A DNA stretch of 64,000 bases. Origin: Planctellipticum variicoloris (GTDB lineage Bacteria; Planctomycetota; Planctomycetia; Planctomycetales; Planctomycetaceae). Where the stretch lies: assembly GCF_030622045.1 (NCBI RefSeq), contig NZ_CP130886.1:2059557-2123556 (forward strand), given 5' to 3'. Of this stretch, positions 48,929-57,663 are shown one piece after another. How positions within the stretch are numbered: the first letter of the stretch is position 1; every line of letters begins with the position of its first letter. Position numbers and translations under genes: made by a program. The notes beneath the pieces are model-generated. The model was not told where the DNA came from. It worked only from the letters and a program-made list of their open reading frames with translations, and did no database searches.

Positions 48929-49468
48929 ATGACAATCACCACTCTGCCCGAAGGCTGCCGGATTCTGATGTTCGTAGGCGACGACTACGAAGATCTGGAA
49001 TTGTGGTACCCGAAACTCCGCATGATCGAAGCGGGCGGGCATGTCGTCGTCGCCGGCCCTAAGGCCGGACAGAACTATACCGGCAAGAACGGCTATCCCT
49101 GCGTCGCCGACGCCGCCATTGCCGACATGGAGTCCGCCGATTTCCACGGCGTCCTCTGCCCGGGCGGCTGGATGCCCGACAAACTCCGCCGCGACCCCAA
49201 GGTGCTGTTCCTGATCAGGGAATTCGCCGACGCCGGCAAACTGGTCGCCGCCATCTGCCACGGCGGTTGGATGCCGATTTCCGCCAACGTCTACCGCGGC
49301 GTCAAAGTGACCGGCTCGCCGGGCATCAAAGACGATCTGGTCAACGCAGGGGCGATCTTTGAAGACGCACCCGTCGTCGTCGACCGCCACTTCGTCAGCA
49401 GCCGGAAACCCGATGATCTTCCGGATTTCTGTCGCGGCATGCTGCAGGTCCTCTGTCCGGCCGGCTGA
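48929..49468 (+). CDS. DJ-1/PfpI family protein
   Basis: A 179-residue class I amidotransferase-like protein. The nucleophile cysteine sits in VAAICHGGW, and the Glu partner is in DDYEDLELWYP. The family includes proteases, chaperones and deglycase activities, so the exact reaction is unclear. GGGAG lies 9 bases before the ATG. It is separated by 65 bases from the downstream glycerophosphodiesterase, so the two could be co-transcribed. Confidence 0.94.
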   Translation: MTITTLPEGCRILMFVGDDYEDLELWYPKLRMIEAGGHVVVAGPKAGQNYTGKNGYPCVADAAIADMESADFHGVLCPGGWMPDKLRRDPKVLFLIREFADAGKLVAAICHGGWMPISANVYRGVKVTGSPGIKDDLVNAGAIFEDAPVVVDRHFVSSRKPDDLPDFCRGMLQVLCPAG

Positions 49469-49533
49469 CCCCGCAGGGCCGGCTCCGCCGACCATTTTCT
49501 TATTTACGTCCACCCGATGTCGAGACGAAATCC

Positions 49534-50355
49534 ATGCGATTGCAGATCTTTCTGGCCACGCTGATGCTGACAACCAGTTCCTTCGCGAACGCTGCGGAGC
49601 AGGTCGAAGTGGAAATCACAGGACATCGCGGCGCCTCGTACGACGCCCCCGAAAACACGCTCTCCTCCGTCCGGCTCGGCTGGGAACAGAACGCCGACTC
49701 GGTCGAGATCGACGTCTGGCTGTCGAAAGACGGCCACATCGTCCTCTCTCACGATAAGGACACGAAGAAGTGCGCCGGCGTCGACAAGCTCGTCGTCGAC
49801 CAGACCCTCGCCGAACTTCGCCAGCTCGACGTCGGCCAATGGAAGAATGAAAAGTACGCCGGGGAGCGGATGCCGGTCCTCAGCGAAGTCCTGCCGACGA
49901 TCCCGACCGGCAAGCGCCTGCTGATCGAGATCAAGTGCGGCCCCGAAATCGTGCCGACGCTCGTCAAGGAACTTCGGGCCGCCGGTCGCCGGCCCGCGGA
50001 AACGGCCGTCATCTGCTTCAACGCGGACGTGGTCGCTGCGATGAAGGAAGCCCGACCCGATCTGCAGGTCTACTGGCTCGTAGGGTTGAAGCAGGATAAA
50101 AAGAGCGGCGCCTGGTCGCACACCGCCGAACAACTCGTCGAGAAGGCCAAAGAACTGCACGCCGACGGCGTCGATCTGTCCGCCTGCGATGCCATTACGC
50201 CGGCCTTCGGCAAAACCATCAAAGACGCCGGTCTGAAACTGCTCGTCTGGACGGTCAACGATCCCAAAGTGGCGAAGCAGATGATCGCCGCCGGCGTCGA
50301 AGGGATCACCACCGACCGACCGGCCTGGTTGCGGGAACAGCTCGGCCTGCAATAA
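49534..50355 (+). CDS. Secreted glycerophosphodiester phosphodiesterase
   Basis: A 273-residue enzyme that would hydrolyse glycerophosphodiesters to glycerol 3-phosphate and an alcohol. It has a signal peptide (LQIFLATLMLTTSSFANA), then the GDPD signature GHRGASYDAPENT with the catalytic His. It continues with EIDVWLSKDGHIVLSHD, which supplies the metal ligands and a second His, and IEIKCG. Length is normal for the family. Located 19 bases upstream of the YgfZ-like open frame. Confidence 0.95.
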   Translation: MRLQIFLATLMLTTSSFANAAEQVEVEITGHRGASYDAPENTLSSVRLGWEQNADSVEIDVWLSKDGHIVLSHDKDTKKCAGVDKLVVDQTLAELRQLDVGQWKNEKYAGERMPVLSEVLPTIPTGKRLLIEIKCGPEIVPTLVKELRAAGRRPAETAVICFNADVVAAMKEARPDLQVYWLVGLKQDKKSGAWSHTAEQLVEKAKELHADGVDLSACDAITPAFGKTIKDAGLKLLVWTVNDPKVAKQMIAAGVEGITTDRPAWLREQLGLQ

Positions 50356-50401
50356 TGCCGGTGAGCGTTGGGAGTTGAACGTCGAGACGAGGCGGCGGTT
50401 G

Positions 50402-51394
50402 ATGCAGACGTTGGCGGAGCAGGCAGTCGCAGCCCGCACTGGGGCGATTGTGTTCGATGTCTCCGATCGGACGCAGATCGAACTGCGTGGCGTGGATCGG
50501 GTCAAGTTCCTGCACAATTTCTGCACGCAGGACATCAAGGCCCTGCCGGTCGGGCAGGGATGCGAGGCCTTCGTCTGCAACGCAATGGGCCGTGTGCTGG
50601 GATACATCGCCGTTTTCGCGGCTGAAGACGGCCTCTGGATCGAGACTGTGCCAGGCGTCGAAGCGGCCCTGCTGGCGCATTTCGACAAGTACCTGATCCG
50701 CGAAGACGTGGAACTGCACGGCCGCGCAGATGAGCTGGGCGAACTATGGCTGGCCGGTCCGCAGGTCCCCGACCATCTGTCGGCTCTGTTCCCCGGATTC
50801 GCCGGAGATGATGCCCCTCTCCTGAGTCAGCAAACCTTCGTGTGGGGCGGTCAGCCAATGCGCCTGCGCCGGATTGACTGGCTCGGCTCCGCCGGCTGGC
50901 TGATAAGTGGCTCGCAAGAGGCGATCAAGCGGCTGCAAACCGCCCTCGTCGAGCGCGGCGTGATCGCGGGCGCCGCGGAAGTCCTCGAATCGTTGCGGAT
51001 CGAAGCCGGTTTCCCGACGTACGGCCAGGATCTGACCGCCGACAACCTCTCGCAGGAGGCCGCCCGGACCGAACGGAGCATCTCGTTCAAAAAGGGCTGC
51101 TATCTGGGCCAGGAACCAGTCGCCCGGCTGGATGCCCTGGGACATACGAACAAAGAACTTCGGCGACTGCGCTGGGAAGGGACCGCCGTGCCGGCGCCCG
51201 GGACGCCGATCATGGACCCCGATTCCGACCAGCCCGCTGGCCTGATCACCTCAGCGGCCCCCGTCCACGACGCCCAGCCCCCCGCCATCGCCGCCATCGC
51301 GATGGTCAAAACGAAATGGAATTCTCCGGGCACGCCCGTGAAGTTCGCGACCGACCCGCCGACCATCGCCCTCGTCTTGCCCGCCGCGGTCTGA
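50402..51394 (+). CDS. ygfZ: YgfZ/GcvT-like folate-binding protein
   Basis: A 330-residue protein of the tetrahydrofolate-dependent YgfZ (IbaG-type) family that supports iron-sulfur enzyme maturation. The diagnostic motif KGCYLGQE lies near residue 238, and RVKFLHNFCTQDI is the N-terminal folate-domain segment. The ATG at 50402 is chosen; a TTG at 50375 is also in frame and closer to a GGGAG, so the exact start is open. It may form an operon with the upstream phosphodiesterase gene. Confidence 0.92.
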   Translation: MQTLAEQAVAARTGAIVFDVSDRTQIELRGVDRVKFLHNFCTQDIKALPVGQGCEAFVCNAMGRVLGYIAVFAAEDGLWIETVPGVEAALLAHFDKYLIREDVELHGRADELGELWLAGPQVPDHLSALFPGFAGDDAPLLSQQTFVWGGQPMRLRRIDWLGSAGWLISGSQEAIKRLQTALVERGVIAGAAEVLESLRIEAGFPTYGQDLTADNLSQEAARTERSISFKKGCYLGQEPVARLDALGHTNKELRRLRWEGTAVPAPGTPIMDPDSDQPAGLITSAAPVHDAQPPAIAAIAMVKTKWNSPGTPVKFATDPPTIALVLPAAV

Positions 51395-51600
51395 TCGATT
51401 CTTCAGTTCGTCCGCAGACGTGAGCCCGCCCCGACTCATCTCCGCGGGAGATCATCCGCTGATGCTTCGCCCGAGTCGCCCCCCAGCGACAGCCCCCCAG
51501 ACCTTGCCCGGCCTGTTGGAGTGATCTCCTTATCCCTTGATCACATCCACATTGGAACTCGGGTCGCGTTCTGGCGAGGGCGCGATGGCTTGCGGCCGGT

Positions 51601-52587
51601 TCAGCGGCTGCGAACCAGCCCCAGGACCGCCCACGCGCTGCCCGCGCCGGTGATCGGGATCAGACTGTCGGCGCCGTCGTCTCCGGGTTTGGTCGGACGG
51701 GATGTCATGGCCCAGGAACCGTTCGCACGCTGGGACTTGATCAAGGATGCGCGGCCCCGCTCGATCGAGAGATCGTCTGATCCCAGTCCTGCCTGAGCGA
51801 GGGCATACAGCGCCTGGCCGGTGGCCCACGCATCGCTGGGCATGCTGTCGGCCTGCCTCCATCCGCCATCGGCCTGCTGCCGCTCCTTGATCAGCCGGAC
51901 GAGCGGCTCCCACTCGGCCGCCGGCCGGCGGAGTCGCGCCCCGAGGATGACGCGGACGGCCAGCGATTGAGGATCGTTGTCGGATGGAGTTTCCGCCAGC
52001 CAGCGCAGACCCTTGTCCCGAGCGGCGATGACAGTCTGATCTTCGGCCGCCGACGCAGACGAAAGGGCCAGCGTCGCGAGGGCGGTCATGCTCTCATCGG
52101 AGTTCCCGAAAATCGGCGGGCGGGTGTTGGGCCAGGAAAACCACTGCCCGTTTTCACCCTGATCGCGGACGATGGTCTGCAGCATCAATCGCTGTCCTTG
52201 CCGGGACACGTGCGCGGGATTCGGATCGGCGGCGAGTCCGAGAGCGAACCAGACCGCCTTGGCATTGAGCGCCTTGGGTATCCCGTCGGGGCGCGGAACG
52301 CCGGTTCGCCCGTCGCCGGACTCGGCCACCCACCGGGTGAGTTCAGCCAGAGCGGGTTCATCGACCTTGGAACCGCTCTGGCGGGCTTCCTGCATCGCCC
52401 AGATCACCAGCGCCGCGTGATGGCATGAAACGCAGTTGTGCTTGGCCTTCCACGCCGCCGCATCCTGGACCAGAAAGTTGAGGCCGCGCGAGATTGCGGC
52501 GTCGACTTCACGGGCGTGTACGGCGGGCTCCTCGGCGGAGGCCGTGGTTGACAGCATTCCCAGGACGATTCCAACGATCCAGCGCAT
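51601..52587 (-). CDS. Prenyltransferase/squalene-cyclase-like barrel protein with one CxxCH
   Basis: A 328-residue secreted protein (signal MRWIVGIVLGMLSTTASA). The body has repeats of the terpene cyclase/prenyltransferase alpha-barrel fold, seen in AISRGLNFLVQD, ADGGWRQADSMPSDAWATGQALYAL and SQRANGSWAM. No DxDD cyclase motif is visible. One CxxCH motif (NCVSCHH) lies near residue 54, so a haem or metal may bind there. The family is common in planctomycetes and its function is unknown. Confidence 0.85.
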   Translation of the reverse strand: MRWIVGIVLGMLSTTASAEEPAVHAREVDAAISRGLNFLVQDAAAWKAKHNCVSCHHAALVIWAMQEARQSGSKVDEPALAELTRWVAESGDGRTGVPRPDGIPKALNAKAVWFALGLAADPNPAHVSRQGQRLMLQTIVRDQGENGQWFSWPNTRPPIFGNSDESMTALATLALSSASAAEDQTVIAARDKGLRWLAETPSDNDPQSLAVRVILGARLRRPAAEWEPLVRLIKERQQADGGWRQADSMPSDAWATGQALYALAQAGLGSDDLSIERGRASLIKSQRANGSWAMTSRPTKPGDDGADSLIPITGAGSAWAVLGLVRSR

Positions 52588-52781
52588 GTCGGGCTCTCCA
52601 AGGGCCAGCAGCTCGACTGCTGAAGTCGCACTGGCGAACACTCGAACTCGGTCGCCAGTCGCCTGCTGGATGCTATTCCGCCGCAGGATCAGCGTCACGG
52701 AAAATCTTCGGGACCGGCAGATGACTTGAACTGGCGCGAGCGGGTTCGCGGTCGCAACATGGGGAACTGCCTGTAATCCCG

Positions 52782-52823
52782 GCCCCGGTCAGCGGCGAGA
52801 TTCGATCTGGCCGGGGCTTTCTT
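52782..52823 (+). terminator. Orphan intrinsic terminator-like hairpin
   Basis: GCCCCGGTCAG (52782-52792) and CTGGCCGGGGC (52807-52817) form an 11-bp stem with one G-T pair, followed by TTTCTT on the plus strand. No plus-strand gene ends upstream, so it may serve an unannotated short transcript. The 52588-52937 gap shows no other feature. Confidence 0.6.
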
Positions 52824-52937
52824 GTTCGCCCGCCTGCAGTTGCGGTTGTTTGGCTGCGAGGCTTTGCGTTTGACGGGCTTCCGCAGTCACTCGACATTCA
52901 GGCTGGCCGATGCGTCTGCTGCTATCCTGGGAGGTCG

Positions 52938-53423
52938 CTACCGGCACCGGATATTTCCGGGGTGAATGTCGTTGAGAAATACGCCAAACCGCTGAAGAGC
53001 GTAGAAGACCAGCCTCACCGTTCGGTAGTCGTCATCGAATCTGTCCCGCAAATCCTCTTCCCATGCCAGCCATCCTTCGGCATCCAGGTGAATTGGCTCG
53101 TCCAGACCGGCCGTGGCGAAGTCGAGCACGAATGGAGCGGAGACGATTGTCATTTCGACCACGAGAAGCGTATTTTCGTGGTCCGTGATTGTGGGCACGT
53201 TGAATCCGGCGACCTTCTGGACGGCACGTTCCATCAGTCTCAGGTAGACGTCGCGTTCCCGGCGATAGTGGGCAGCATACCTGAACACCTTGATGGCGGT
53301 CGCCCGGTCGGTCCCGAGAACGATCCCTTCCTGTCCGCTGCCAAGTCGATCCGAGATTGTCAGGCGTCGCTGCCGGATGTAGAGTTCGGCTCGTTCTTCC
53401 GGAGTAAGTGAAGGGGAAGTCAT
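52938..53423 (-). CDS. Small protein-kinase-like protein lacking the DFG segment
   Basis: A 161-residue protein. It has a glycine loop LGSGQEGIV, the invariant-lysine strand TAIKVF, a helix-C-like RERDVYLRLM and, at the very end, a catalytic-loop-like NDIHPGNI with the ABC1/RIO pattern H-x-x-N. The frame then stops after three more residues, so the DFG magnesium loop and C-lobe are absent. It is either a truncated kinase or an intrinsically small phosphotransferase-fold protein. Its ATG overlaps the ATG of the divergent gene in one CATG. Confidence 0.75.
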   Translation of the reverse strand: MTSPSLTPEERAELYIRQRRLTISDRLGSGQEGIVLGTDRATAIKVFRYAAHYRRERDVYLRLMERAVQKVAGFNVPTITDHENTLLVVEMTIVSAPFVLDFATAGLDEPIHLDAEGWLAWEEDLRDRFDDDYRTVRLVFYALQRFGVFLNDIHPGNIRCR

Positions 53424-53700
53424 GGAAGCCGCGGTTCCTGCGTTCGAAGCCTATTCCGCCGAAGTCCGGTTGGAGCTGCAGGCAGGCGGCAAAGTCTTCG
53501 CATTGGCGAGTGTCGGGCCGGATGAGATCGTGGCGCAAAACGACTTCGACCTTGAGCGGTCGCTGGACTGCTGCAACGCGAAGATCGTCATGAGCGTGGA
53601 CGGCAAGCGGTTCTCCTGGGACGTCCGCCTTCCGAACGGCGTGAATCCGCTCCATCCCGTGATCGAGATGGAACGCCTCGGAAGTATGCAGCGAATCTGA
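53422..53700 (+). CDS. Hypothetical 92-residue protein divergent to the kinase-like gene
   Basis: Starts at the ATG 53422, which shares three bases (53421-53424, CATG) with the opposite start. GGGGAAG lies just upstream. The sequence has alternating beta-like hydrophobic segments (AEVRLELQAGGKVFAL, CCNAKIVMSVDGKRFSW) and no known motif. The pairing with a kinase-like protein through overlapping starts suggests the two are functionally linked. Function unknown. Confidence 0.65.
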   Translation: MEAAVPAFEAYSAEVRLELQAGGKVFALASVGPDEIVAQNDFDLERSLDCCNAKIVMSVDGKRFSWDVRLPNGVNPLHPVIEMERLGSMQRI

Positions 53701-53764
53701 CCGAGGACGCAATCGCCGGGCGGAAACGAAAGAAGGCCGCGGATCTCTCTAGTTCGACGAGAAG

Positions 53765-53909
53765 ATTGCGGCACACGTGGTGTGCGCATGGCTCGGGCAA
53801 CAGCGCAGCCGTTGCTCACCGGCATTCTCTGCAGGTGACCGACAAGCACTTCGCAACGGCCGCGAAAGCGACTCCGTCAGCGACGGAAATACGCCGCCAT
53901 CAGCAATAG
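53765..53909 (+). pseudogene. C-terminal fragment of a tyrosine recombinase abutting tRNA-Lys
   Basis: AAHVVCAWLG in one frame and VAHRHSLQVTDKHFATAAK in another form the C-terminal end of the same integrase family as at 15873. A frameshift separates the two pieces. The residue expected to be the catalytic tyrosine before LQVTD is serine (TCT). It ends at 53909, 46 bases before the 3' end of tRNA-Lys, in the same convergent arrangement as at tRNA-Leu. Confidence 0.85.
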
Positions 53910-53954
53910 TCGATGCTGGAAGCCCTTGTCTTGCAAGGGTTTCTGGCGAAACAA

Positions 53955-54027
<73 letters not shown>

Positions 54028-54046
54028 CCTCTCTCAGGGACCGCAG

Positions 54047-54075
54047 ACGATACCCGGAGGTTCGCCGCGCTGCAA
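54047..54075 (-). promoter_or_regulatory. Sigma-70-type promoter for tRNA-Lys
   Basis: On the minus strand TTGCAG (54070-54075) and TATCGT (54047-54052) are 17 bases apart, 20 bases before the tRNA 5' end. Confidence 0.6.
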
Positions 54076-54095
54076 CATTCCCCGGACTTCAAAAC

Positions 54096-56087
54096 TCACT
54101 TCTCCACCCGATCGACCGCCGCTCTTGCCGATTGCTCCTGCAGCGCGGAAACACGCGCCGCCGTCCAGCGTTCCTGTCGCAGAATCTGGCCGCTCCCCGG
54201 ATCAGTCACCGTGAATTCGAGCTGGGCCGTCCCGAACGGCAGTTCCGGGGCCAGCCATAGATCGCTCCGATAACGCAGCGGCGAGGCTCCCTCGCTCGCG
54301 GCGAACTCCAGTTGCGCTGCCGCTCGCTGGCACCGGAATGCATCCCGGCGGACTTTCGTATGGACATAGCGAAACGTGCCCCCGTGGTACTGCTTCAACA
54401 GCGGCAGGCCGCGCACCAGCGCCAGATCAGCCATTTGCGCGGAAAGTTCCACTTGGTCGTCCAGCCAGACCAGACATTTCCCAGGCGTTTCGCCCGCTTC
54501 GAAGCGCGCCCGGTCAATTGCGAACCGCTGGACCCGGTCGGGTTGCCCGGGGGTCGCGAATCGCGATTCGATCTCCGTGCAGAGCCTGCCGCGGACTTCG
54601 CGGTTGCTCAGAGCGGAGAGTCTCCATCGCCTGACTTCACCCAGGGCGCCCGGAGACGTGAATTCCACAAACTGCACGCCATCCGCGGCGTCCGGAACCC
54701 GATCGAACCAGGTCCATAGCGTGCGGGGCAGGGGAGGGGGCGGTTCCGAGTAGTCGATCCAGCCCAGCCGCTCCATCTGGCGGAAGAGCCACGGCTGCTG
54801 CCACGGCTGCCCGAGCGGCTCCCACGCCGAAAAGACCGACACAGCCATCAACGGCAACGCCAGCCACCGGCCGCCGGGCAATCGCCACAGCGCGTCAAAT
54901 CCCGCCGGCAGCGCCAGCAGCCAGAACGGAACCAGCCAGAGCATCCATCGCAGGGCGCAGCTCACGCCGCCATAATTGTAGTTCCCCGTCCGAGTCAGGT
55001 AGAAGCCGAGCACGATCACCGTCAGCCCGGTCCCGCTCAGGGCCAGCGTCCGCAGGAGACCCGCACCCGGGGCCCGCGGACGGAACCAGCTCACCACGAC
55101 CAGCAGCCAGACCGGCGTCAGCGACCAGAGGCCGTGATGTCCGATGAGACAGTGCATCAGATAGACCGGCGGCGAATCGAGGTTCCGATCGACCCCCTGC
55201 GGGTGCATCCAATAGCTCGGCTCGCCGTCGATGACAAAGAGATACTGTTCCGAACCATACCCGGCATACGCCGGTTTCCAGTGGCCGGTCGCCAGCCAGT
55301 TCGTCCCCAGAAACGCTGCACACATCACCGCGGCCCCAGGCACAAAACCCTCCATCGCGGCCGCCGGCCAGCGCCAGAGGCACAGCCCCAGGAGCAACGC
55401 CGCCAGTGCCGCGGCCGGCAGCTCGTTGCAGACCGTCCACCCCGCCGCCAGCCCGCACACCAGCAGCCACAGCATCCGTCGGAGTCCAGTGACTTCGCTG
55501 GCTTTCATCAGCGACCAGAGAGCCACCACGACGCTCGCCGCCGCCACCGTATGGTTGTTGAGCGTCGAAAGAAACGGAGTCAGCAGCGTCCCGAAGCACG
55601 CCATTCCAAACGTCGCCACTCGGGCCAGCGAACTGGCCGCCAACCGTTCCAGCAGACCGGCCAGGCAGATCAGACTCAGACAGAACGGCAACCAGTTGAG
55701 CACGATCAGCGTCGCTGCCGCGACCGGCTGAGTCGAGGTCGTCAGGTTCCAGCCGGTGATCCGCTCGACACACCACGTCACCCCCGCCGCAACCGTCGCC
55801 AGCAGCGGAGGCTTGGTCGAATAGAAGTGCCCGTCGACGTGAATCAGATCGATCGTATTCCAGCCCGGTCGCTGCCGGATTTCGTCGATGCGATACGTCC
55901 CCTGCTCGAGCAGCGCCGCAATCGTGCACCAGCGGGAACGATCGTTGGCGCTCTGCAACGGTTGCGATCGAACGATCACCGCCAGATGGACGCAGGCCGC
56001 AATGAGTCCGATCCACAGATAGACCGACCGCCGCCAGACCAGATCGGCGTCGCGGGTTCCAGACTCGGCGGGCGGGAGAGAACTCAT
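54096..56087 (-). CDS. GT39/PMT-like membrane glycosyltransferase candidate
   Basis: A 663-residue polytopic protein with about ten hydrophobic segments. An early periplasmic-type loop IHVDGHFYSTKPP follows the first transmembrane helix, the D-x(2)-YxxKPP-like pattern of mannosyltransferase and arabinosyltransferase (GT39/GT83-type) proteins. A C-terminal part of about 200 residues lies outside the membrane, with an RDAFRCQRAA segment. The substrate is unknown. The ATG at 56085-56087 was chosen. It converges on tRNA-Lys with no overlap. Confidence 0.85.
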   Translation of the reverse strand: MSSLPPAESGTRDADLVWRRSVYLWIGLIAACVHLAVIVRSQPLQSANDRSRWCTIAALLEQGTYRIDEIRQRPGWNTIDLIHVDGHFYSTKPPLLATVAAGVTWCVERITGWNLTTSTQPVAAATLIVLNWLPFCLSLICLAGLLERLAASSLARVATFGMACFGTLLTPFLSTLNNHTVAAASVVVALWSLMKASEVTGLRRMLWLLVCGLAAGWTVCNELPAAALAALLLGLCLWRWPAAAMEGFVPGAAVMCAAFLGTNWLATGHWKPAYAGYGSEQYLFVIDGEPSYWMHPQGVDRNLDSPPVYLMHCLIGHHGLWSLTPVWLLVVVSWFRPRAPGAGLLRTLALSGTGLTVIVLGFYLTRTGNYNYGGVSCALRWMLWLVPFWLLALPAGFDALWRLPGGRWLALPLMAVSVFSAWEPLGQPWQQPWLFRQMERLGWIDYSEPPPPLPRTLWTWFDRVPDAADGVQFVEFTSPGALGEVRRWRLSALSNREVRGRLCTEIESRFATPGQPDRVQRFAIDRARFEAGETPGKCLVWLDDQVELSAQMADLALVRGLPLLKQYHGGTFRYVHTKVRRDAFRCQRAAAQLEFAASEGASPLRYRSDLWLAPELPFGTAQLEFTVTDPGSGQILRQERWTAARVSALQEQSARAAVDRVEK

Positions 56088-56114
56088 ACGGGCGTCTGAT
56101 CCAGTGTCAACGAG

Positions 56115-57041
56115 TCAGCTCATCAGGTCGCGCAGCCGGAAATGGTGCGGCCCCAGCTTGCCGCCATAATTGCCCGCGGTGATCAGCGTCAGATCGGGAC
56201 ACGCCGCCGCCGCATGCAGACCGGCCCGCATGGAGGCCGCAACCGCCTCCGCCGTCAAACCGTCGACGACGATCTCATACATTGCCCCGGTCCCGGCCGG
56301 CAGCGACGTCGGCGTCACTGGCGCCAGCGAGGGGCAGTATGCGTCGTTCGTGCTGGCCTTGAGAGTCTTGTACCGCGAGCCCACCTTGCTGCCGCTCCGG
56401 ACGATCCCGCCGGGAAACGGAAGAATCACATCCGCAACGCTGCGAGCCGCCGCAGCCGCCAACTTGGTGGCCTGCAGCGCGGCGGCCTGCGTTCGACCGG
56501 CGATCAGCAGGTTCCCTCCGGCAACTCCTTTGACCGTCCCGAAGCGATCCTCGCACACGAACTCCCCGTCCATCACCGGGATCCGCCAGAACCGCCGGCC
56601 GCCGATCACTTTCGACGCCTGAAACCCGTCCCCGAAAAACCGGATCTGCCCGCCGACCGAAACCTGCTTGTCGGCGGGAGCCTCCAGCAGCCCCGCGTAA
56701 CAGGCGGTCGTCGGGCATGTCAGCAGGCACTGCCCGACGCGATTGACCAGCGCCGCCGCCAGCCGGTCTCGACTGAAGGCGAACGCCAGGATGCTCACAC
56801 CAGGCCGACCGTCCCAGGTCTCTTCACCGCTCAGCCGACGCTCAATCGCGGTCTCCAGATCGCAGGCAATCACGCTGGTGGCATAGCCGCAAAAGACGTT
56901 CGCCGCCGTCTCGACCCACTCTTCGTCAATCGCCGTCACGATCAGCCGCGCAGCAGTCATCGGAAACGCCTCGGCGAACGTATCGTCCACAGGGGTTCCG
57001 GACAGAGTCAGCGCGGGGGGCAGCAAGGAAGGAGTCGTCAC
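56115..57041 (-). CDS. mch: Methenyl-tetrahydromethanopterin cyclohydrolase
   Basis: A 308-residue enzyme of the H4MPT-dependent one-carbon pathway. It hydrolyses methenyl-H4MPT to formyl-H4MPT. The family segments CPTTACYAGLL and SRYKTLKASTNDAYCPSL are present in order, as is GNLLIAGRTQAAALQ. Planctomycetes are among the few bacteria that keep this archaeal-type pathway for formaldehyde detoxification or oxidation. The start is a GTG at 57039-57041 with GAGG five bases upstream. It sits alone here except for a tiny gene upstream on the same strand; other H4MPT genes must be elsewhere. Confidence 0.95.
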   Translation of the reverse strand: MTTPSLLPPALTLSGTPVDDTFAEAFPMTAARLIVTAIDEEWVETAANVFCGYATSVIACDLETAIERRLSGEETWDGRPGVSILAFAFSRDRLAAALVNRVGQCLLTCPTTACYAGLLEAPADKQVSVGGQIRFFGDGFQASKVIGGRRFWRIPVMDGEFVCEDRFGTVKGVAGGNLLIAGRTQAAALQATKLAAAAARSVADVILPFPGGIVRSGSKVGSRYKTLKASTNDAYCPSLAPVTPTSLPAGTGAMYEIVVDGLTAEAVAASMRAGLHAAAACPDLTLITAGNYGGKLGPHHFRLRDLMS

Positions 57042-57115
57042 CGGGGCCTCAAGCGGTCAGAGTGCCCCCGCATGATACCCGGCGACGGACGCGGACCGCG
57101 AGCGCAACCGGGCAA

Positions 57116-57268
57116 CTACCGGTGCGCAGCGCTCTTCATCAGCGCGTAGCCCAGCAGGGCCACTCCGGCCAGAATTGCGGCGTACCCGTCCGGGCCCAGA
57201 TTGTGCCAGTAGCCCAGCGCAAAGCGGTGATAGAAGTGAAAGTGATCGTAGACGTAATCTAACAGCAT
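57116..57268 (-). CDS. 50-residue membrane protein upstream of mch
   Basis: A complete short gene: ATG at 57266-57268, GGAGA about 7 bases upstream, and stop TAG at 57116-57118. The product MLLDYVYDHFHFYHRFAL... is rich in His, Tyr and Phe, then has a C-terminal hydrophobic segment (GYAAILAGVALLGYALM). It ends SAAHR. It lies 74 bases upstream of mch on the same strand, so co-transcription is possible. No family was recognised. The length is too short for ordinary gene finding. Confidence 0.65.
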   Translation of the reverse strand: MLLDYVYDHFHFYHRFALGYWHNLGPDGYAAILAGVALLGYALMKSAAHR

Positions 57269-57663
57269 CGGGAATCTCCGCCGCTCCTCGGCCCACTTGG
57301 GAACCCTACGTCACAATTCGCGGCGAAGTTCGCAATTTCCGCGGGGCGTGTCTTCGATTTCGCCCGGAATCGCGCCGGAGTTTGCCGATTGCGCGGATTC
57401 TGATACCGCCAGACGCCTGCCGCAGTCGCCCGGAATCTGTCAAACTTTGGCGTTTATTCGGGTCGTAGCGATTTTCCGCCGCGATACCGAAAGGAGACCG
57501 TCGGAGGCGGGCGCCGCACCGCAAACTCGCCCCCCGACTGACCGATAAGTTCTGATGAGCTTCGGAAAATCGCTCCCTGGGGCGGGGGGCGATGTCCGGA
57601 ACTCAGACCGCGTTCGAGGGTGGGCTCGCGCGGCACGCAACGAGGCGGCAGGGAAGCCGGACC
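57269..57663. other. Divergent intergenic region, no gene recognised
   Basis: About 395 bases between the tiny membrane protein (minus) and a lipoprotein (plus). No gene-like frame or structured element was recognised. Confidence 0.5.

Noticed and set aside
52741-52823. SRP RNA or 6S-like RNA candidate near the orphan hairpin
   Set aside because: No conserved SRP tetraloop or internal loop sequence could be matched, so only the hairpin is reported.
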